Below are positions 24,598 to 28,042 of a stretch of DNA of 28,042 nucleotides, one piece after another. Numbering within the stretch: position 1 is the first letter of the stretch; the number at the start of each line of letters is the position of its first letter. The notes under the pieces are model-generated. The model was given only the letters and a program-made list of their open reading frames with translations. It did not search any database and was not told where the DNA came from. Position numbers and translations under genes: made by a program. The stretch is from an uncultured Roseburia sp. (GTDB lineage: Bacteria > Bacillota_A > Clostridia > Lachnospirales > Lachnospiraceae): NCBI GenBank assembly GCA_900753715.1, contig CAAEAE010000155.1, positions 1 through 28,042 of the forward strand. Reading direction: 5' to 3'.

Positions 24598-25686
24598 ATG
24601 GGAAAAATTACGCTGCACAGTGACAGTACCACCTCCGCCACCAGCGTTTCCAATATTTTCATTGATGAATATATGACAGATGCTAACGGAGAATTCGTGA
24701 AAATTTACCTGTATCTGCTACGCTTGATGAACGCACCGGAAGCAGCCTTCTCGATTTCCTCCATTGCAGACCGTTTCGAGCATACAGAAAAGGATATCCG
24801 ACGTGCGTTAAGCTACTGGGAGCGCATGCACCTTCTGCGTCTGGAATACGACAGCCAGAACAACCTGACCGGTGTCTATCTTCTAGACTCCGTGCCATCT
24901 GCCGCAAAAGATGTTCCTACAGACAGCACGGCTGTCACAGCGGATGCCAGACCGGAGGAAGCTGTGATGGAACCGGAAGCAGACGATGCCGCTCCGGCAC
25001 GCAAGAGCTACACCGCCGACGATATTCTCGCCTTTACCCAGAGTGAGGATGCGACTGAGCTGCTCTTTATCACAGAGCGTTATCTTGGCAGGACTTTAAC
25101 TCCAACTGATACGGATACGATTTTATATTTTTATGACGGACTTGGTTTTTCCACGGATTTAATCGAATATCTGGTAGAATACTGTGTAAGCAAGGGACAC
25201 ACCAGCATCCGTTACATAGAAAAGGTTGCTCTTCGCTGGGCAGAGGATGATATTACTTCTGTAGAACAGGCAAAACAGGCATCGAACCTGCACAACCAGA
25301 CTTATTTTACCGTCATGAGAGCACTGGGCATTACCGGACGCAATCTGGTCCCTGCCGAGACCGCATTTATTGATAAGTGGAAAAACACCTACGGTTTTTC
25401 CTCCGAGCTTATCTCCGAAGCCTGCCAGCGCACCATTCAGGCAACGCACCAGCCAAGCTTCGAGTATACGGATTCCATCCTCACGAACTGGCTGAAAAAA
25501 GATGTCAAAAGCCCGGCTGATATTGCCCGCTTAGACGCTGAGTTCCAGAGCCGCAAAAAGCCTTCTTCCACCGCGAATGCTGCTTCTGCAAACACAACAG
25601 CCAAAAATAAATTCAACAATTTCGAACAGCGTTCTTACGATTACAACGAAATGGAGCGTATGTTGCTTTCTACCGGAAGCCGATGA
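24598..25686 (+). CDS. DnaD-domain replication initiation protein
   Basis: DnaD/DnaB-type proteins help load the replicative helicase at origins and restart sites in low-GC Gram-positives. This 362-residue protein has an N-terminal winged-helix-like region (about 15-97, with FSISSIADRFEHTEKDIRRALSYWE), an acidic Pro/Ala-rich linker (about 98-138), and two DnaD C-terminal domains in tandem. The first (about 145-225) contains the hallmark YIEKVALRWAEDDI, and the second (about 235-312) the pattern YTDSILTNWLKKDV. The tail KFNNFEQRSYDYNEME is the recurring C-terminus of such proteins. The chosen ATG 24598 has AAAGAGG ten bases upstream; the TTG at 24562 lies on the promoter edge. It is followed after 18 bases by the helicase loader gene. 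Confidence 0.92.
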   Translation: MGKITLHSDSTTSATSVSNIFIDEYMTDANGEFVKIYLYLLRLMNAPEAAFSISSIADRFEHTEKDIRRALSYWERMHLLRLEYDSQNNLTGVYLLDSVPSAAKDVPTDSTAVTADARPEEAVMEPEADDAAPARKSYTADDILAFTQSEDATELLFITERYLGRTLTPTDTDTILYFYDGLGFSTDLIEYLVEYCVSKGHTSIRYIEKVALRWAEDDITSVEQAKQASNLHNQTYFTVMRALGITGRNLVPAETAFIDKWKNTYGFSSELISEACQRTIQATHQPSFEYTDSILTNWLKKDVKSPADIARLDAEFQSRKKPSSTANAASANTTAKNKFNNFEQRSYDYNEMERMLLSTGSR

Positions 25687-25704
25687 TTTGGGAGGATCTG
25701 ATTC

Positions 25705-26709
25705 ATGCCGCTTAATAATTCACAATATGGCGAACTGATACGGGAATATAACGCCAGACAGCTCCGCAACCAGAGGATTACCGAGCTGCGTGCCAAAGAA
25801 GCTTACCGCAAGATTCCACGGCTTAAGGAAATCGATGATGCCATCGCTTCCTGCTCTGTCGCCCAGGCTGCAAAACTCCTAGACGGTGATAAGGAAGCTC
25901 TCTCTACTTTAAAACAGCAGATTGCCGCTTTCCATGCAGAAAAAGAAGACCTTTTAACCAAAGCCGGCTTCCCGGCGGATTTTTTTGAACCGGTCTACAC
26001 CTGTAAGGACTGCAAAGACACCGGATATATCGGTCAGAAGCGCTGTCATTGTTTTAAACAGGCAGCCATTGACTTAGTTTATACACAATCAAACTTAAAA
26101 GATATTCTTACAAACGAAAATTTTGACCATTTTTCCTTCGACTATTATTCCGACGAGGTAAAGGATTCTGCAACCGGCCTTTCCTCTCTCGATGCCGCCA
26201 AAAGTGCTTACGATAAATGCCGTGCTTTTATTTCCGGGTTTAATAAGGGTGGGGAAGCAGCCAACCTATGTTTCTACGGAAACACGGGGATTGGAAAGAC
26301 CTTTCTTTCCAACTGCATTGCAAAGGAACTAATGGATGAAGGACATTCTGTAATTTACTTTACGGCGTTTCAATTATTTGATATATTAAGCAAGGGTGTG
26401 TTTGACAAGGACGAGGATGCCCTCATTGCACACCGCAATATATTTGACTGTGATTTACTGATTATCGATGATCTGGGAACGGAGTTTTCCAACTCCTTTA
26501 CCACTTCACAGCTGTTCTTATGCTTAAATGAACGGATTCTGCGAAACAAGTCCACGATTATTTCTACAAATCTTGGATTAAACCAGATTGCAGATCTCTA
26601 TTCGGAGCGTGTGCTCTCCCGCATTACCAGCAAGTACACACTTATCAAACTTTTTGGTGCGGATATCCGCATTTTAAAGAAAACCATGCCGGCAAAAAGC
26701 ATTCACTAG
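25705..26709 (+). CDS. DnaC/DnaI-type helicase loader ATPase
   Basis: This is a 334-residue AAA+ ATPase that would load the replicative DnaB-family helicase. The N-terminal region (about 1-90) is helical and charged. A zinc-binding cluster follows with Cys100, Cys103, Cys114 and Cys116 (CKDC...RCHCF), as in DnaI. The ATPase core has Walker A GNTGIGKT (192-199), Walker B LLIIDDLG (251-258) and sensor-1 IISTNL, with the arginine-finger region SERVLSRI. The ribosome binding site is GGGAGG. It lies 18 bases downstream of the DnaD-like gene, a functional pair. The gene may be called dnaC or dnaI depending on convention, so the symbol is left empty. Confidence 0.93.
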   Translation: MPLNNSQYGELIREYNARQLRNQRITELRAKEAYRKIPRLKEIDDAIASCSVAQAAKLLDGDKEALSTLKQQIAAFHAEKEDLLTKAGFPADFFEPVYTCKDCKDTGYIGQKRCHCFKQAAIDLVYTQSNLKDILTNENFDHFSFDYYSDEVKDSATGLSSLDAAKSAYDKCRAFISGFNKGGEAANLCFYGNTGIGKTFLSNCIAKELMDEGHSVIYFTAFQLFDILSKGVFDKDEDALIAHRNIFDCDLLIIDDLGTEFSNSFTTSQLFLCLNERILRNKSTIISTNLGLNQIADLYSERVLSRITSKYTLIKLFGADIRILKKTMPAKSIH

Positions 26710-26752
26710 AGTAATCTATTGAATATATATCATTTTATGGAGGAACCCATTC

Positions 26753-27934
26753 ATGCCAAACGATGAAAGAAACTTAGAAACCATGCCTGACGGCACACTT
26801 GGACTCATTCCCTTAAAGAGCTGTCTTGAGTTAGGAACCAAGGTCGACAAATATCTGGCCAGCTGGAGAGCAACACGCCAGATTAAGCACATTGAAGACC
26901 CTGCATTCAAAGGCTACCACCGTGATTCCTATATCATCTCCACCGACATTCCCCGTTTCGGTACAGGAGAGGCAAAAGGTGTCATTAAGGAGTCGGTACG
27001 AGGTTATGACCTCTATCTTATGGTAGATGTCACAAACTGCAGCCTGACCTATTCTGTCTGCGGTTACGAAAACCATATGTCCCCGGATGACCACTACGCA
27101 GACTTAAAGCGTATTATCGCTGCTGTAGGCGGAAAAGCACGCCGTATCACCGCAATCATTCCATTCCTGTACGAAAGCCGCCAGCACAAGCGTACTGCCC
27201 GTGAATCCTTAGACTGTGCACTGGCTCTTCAGGAACTTACTGCTATGGGCGTTGATAACATTATTACATTCGATGCACACGACCCGCGTGTTCAGAATGC
27301 AATCCCGTTAAAAGGATTCGAGACCGTACAGCCGGCTTACCAGTTTATCAAGGGCATCTGCCGCACTGTAAAAGATTTGCAGATTGACAATGACCATATG
27401 ATGGTTATCAGCCCGGACGAAGGTGGTACAAACCGTGCCGTTTACCTTGCAAACGTTCTTGGTCTTGATATGGGTATGTTCTACAAACGCAGAGATTACA
27501 GTAAGATTGTAGATGGACGTAACCCGATTGTTGCACATGAATTCCTTGGTTCTTCTGTAGAAGGAAAAGATGTTATCATTATTGATGATATGATTTCCTC
27601 TGGTGAGAGCATGATTGATGTAGCAACTGAGCTTAAAAAACGGAAAGCGAACCGTATCTTTGTCGTTGCAACCTTCGGTCTTTTCACCAATGGTCTTGAG
27701 AAGTTTGACAAGGCAGTAGAGGACGGTATCATTTACAAAGTCGTAACGACCAACCTGACTTACCAGACTCCGGAGCTTTTATCCAGACCTTACTACATCA
27801 ATTGCGATATGAGCAAGTACATTGCCTATATTATTGATACGTTAAATCATGACAGCTCCATCAGCGACTTATTAAATCCATATGACAGAATTCAGAAACT
27901 TGTATCCCGCTACAAAGCAGGTGAACTTTCTTAA
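26753..27934 (+). CDS. Ribose-phosphate pyrophosphokinase (long, divergent form)
   Basis: PRPP synthetase transfers pyrophosphate from ATP to ribose-5-phosphate, giving PRPP for nucleotide, histidine and tryptophan synthesis. The PRPP-binding loop VIIIDDMISSGESM (274-287) is clear. Other family sites are recognisable but altered: PFLYESRQHKRTARES (137-152) in place of the common PYxxYARQDRK, FDAHDPRVQNA (173-183) in place of DLHADQIQGF, and SPDEGGTNRA (220-229) in place of SPDxGGxxRA. At 393 residues it is about 75 longer than the usual 310-320, mostly from an N-terminal extension (1-75). The ribosome binding site is GGAGG, nine bases before ATG. It is 43 bases downstream of the loader gene and probably co-transcribed. 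Substrate assignment is likely but not proven for this divergent form. Confidence 0.9.
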   Translation: MPNDERNLETMPDGTLGLIPLKSCLELGTKVDKYLASWRATRQIKHIEDPAFKGYHRDSYIISTDIPRFGTGEAKGVIKESVRGYDLYLMVDVTNCSLTYSVCGYENHMSPDDHYADLKRIIAAVGGKARRITAIIPFLYESRQHKRTARESLDCALALQELTAMGVDNIITFDAHDPRVQNAIPLKGFETVQPAYQFIKGICRTVKDLQIDNDHMMVISPDEGGTNRAVYLANVLGLDMGMFYKRRDYSKIVDGRNPIVAHEFLGSSVEGKDVIIIDDMISSGESMIDVATELKKRKANRIFVVATFGLFTNGLEKFDKAVEDGIIYKVVTTNLTYQTPELLSRPYYINCDMSKYIAYIIDTLNHDSSISDLLNPYDRIQKLVSRYKAGELS

Positions 27935-27973
27935 TAAAAGCTGACTTAAGATGTGCGGAGACCGTTTCAAGTT

Positions 27974-28001
27974 TTGTGTAAACGTTAAAAACTGATATAA
28001 G
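27974..28001 (+). promoter_or_regulatory. Candidate promoter at window end
   Basis: TTGTGT (27974-27979), 16 bases and TATAAG (27996-28001) with an upstream TG suggest a promoter reading out of the window. An ATG at 28006 opens a frame to the window end but lacks a ribosome binding site and would overlap the transcription start. The 108 bases after the PRPP synthetase gene show no convincing terminator and no recognisable gene. Confidence 0.35.
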
Positions 28002-28042
28002 ATTTATGAATAGTTACAAATGGGCAGAGCCGATTTTTCAGG

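Noticed and set aside
1..28042. CRISPR arrays, insertion sequences, phage genes, tRNA or rRNA genes
   Set aside because: No regular repeats, transposase or integrase motifs, or cloverleaf/rRNA sequences were noticed on reading either strand; this was by eye, not by search.

Overview
This window looks like core chromosome from a low- to moderate-GC Firmicute, most likely a Lachnospiraceae or related Clostridia species. Supporting signs are a SAM-I riboswitch in front of metK, SpoVG, the paired GlgC/GlgD ADP-glucose pyrophosphorylase genes, a DnaD-domain protein next to a DnaI/DnaC-type helicase loader, and strong AGGAGG-type ribosome binding sites. No mobile element, CRISPR array, rRNA or tRNA was seen. 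Taxonomy is inferred from gene content and protein style only.

Layout. (1) 2-3957, plus strand: the 3' end of purA, pyrB overlapping it by ATGA, an unrecognised 265-aa protein and a ThrE-type exporter. (2) 4081-10152, minus strand; in transcription order metK (with SAM riboswitch and terminator), a sensor histidine kinase, a large multi-pass GT-C/YfhO-like membrane protein, an OmpR-type response regulator and a small protein with an unusual GEDGPT N-terminus. The kinase and regulator are separated by the membrane protein. (3) 10546-11622, plus strand: an HD-GYP protein whose promoter lies back to back with the metK promoter. (4) 11697-22644, minus strand; in transcription order glgC-glgD-spoVG, then a GlmU-like uridyltransferase-pth-mfd-PrsA/SurA-like lipoprotein run, then a shikimate-kinase-like gene, then murA from its own consensus promoter. 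(5) 22923-27934, plus strand: murC, a regulatory gap rich in DnaA boxes, a DnaD-domain gene, a dnaC/dnaI-like loader gene and a long, divergent PRPP synthetase.

How the genes fit together. Most are housekeeping: nucleotide synthesis (purA, pyrB, prs), cell wall precursors (murA, murC, GlmU-like), glycogen (glgC/D), translation quality control (pth), transcription-coupled repair (mfd) and replication initiation (DnaD-like and loader). Several neighbours are coupled by ATGA overlaps (purA/pyrB, GlmU-like/pth, glgC/glgD) or by abutting stop and start codons (pth/mfd).

The most interesting signal is the 295-bp gap between murC and the DnaD-like gene. It holds four perfect TTATCCACA DnaA boxes in two head-to-tail pairs, with a fifth inside the murC 3' coding region. 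The first pair is built into the murC terminator hairpin, and the second lies just upstream of the promoter of the helicase-loading genes. This suggests direct DnaA control of the helicase-loading operon, or a DnaA-titration site. Other points worth a look are the shikimate-kinase-like protein lacking a substrate arginine, the split two-component system, the single-domain GlmU and the promoter that fires from inside the metK terminator.
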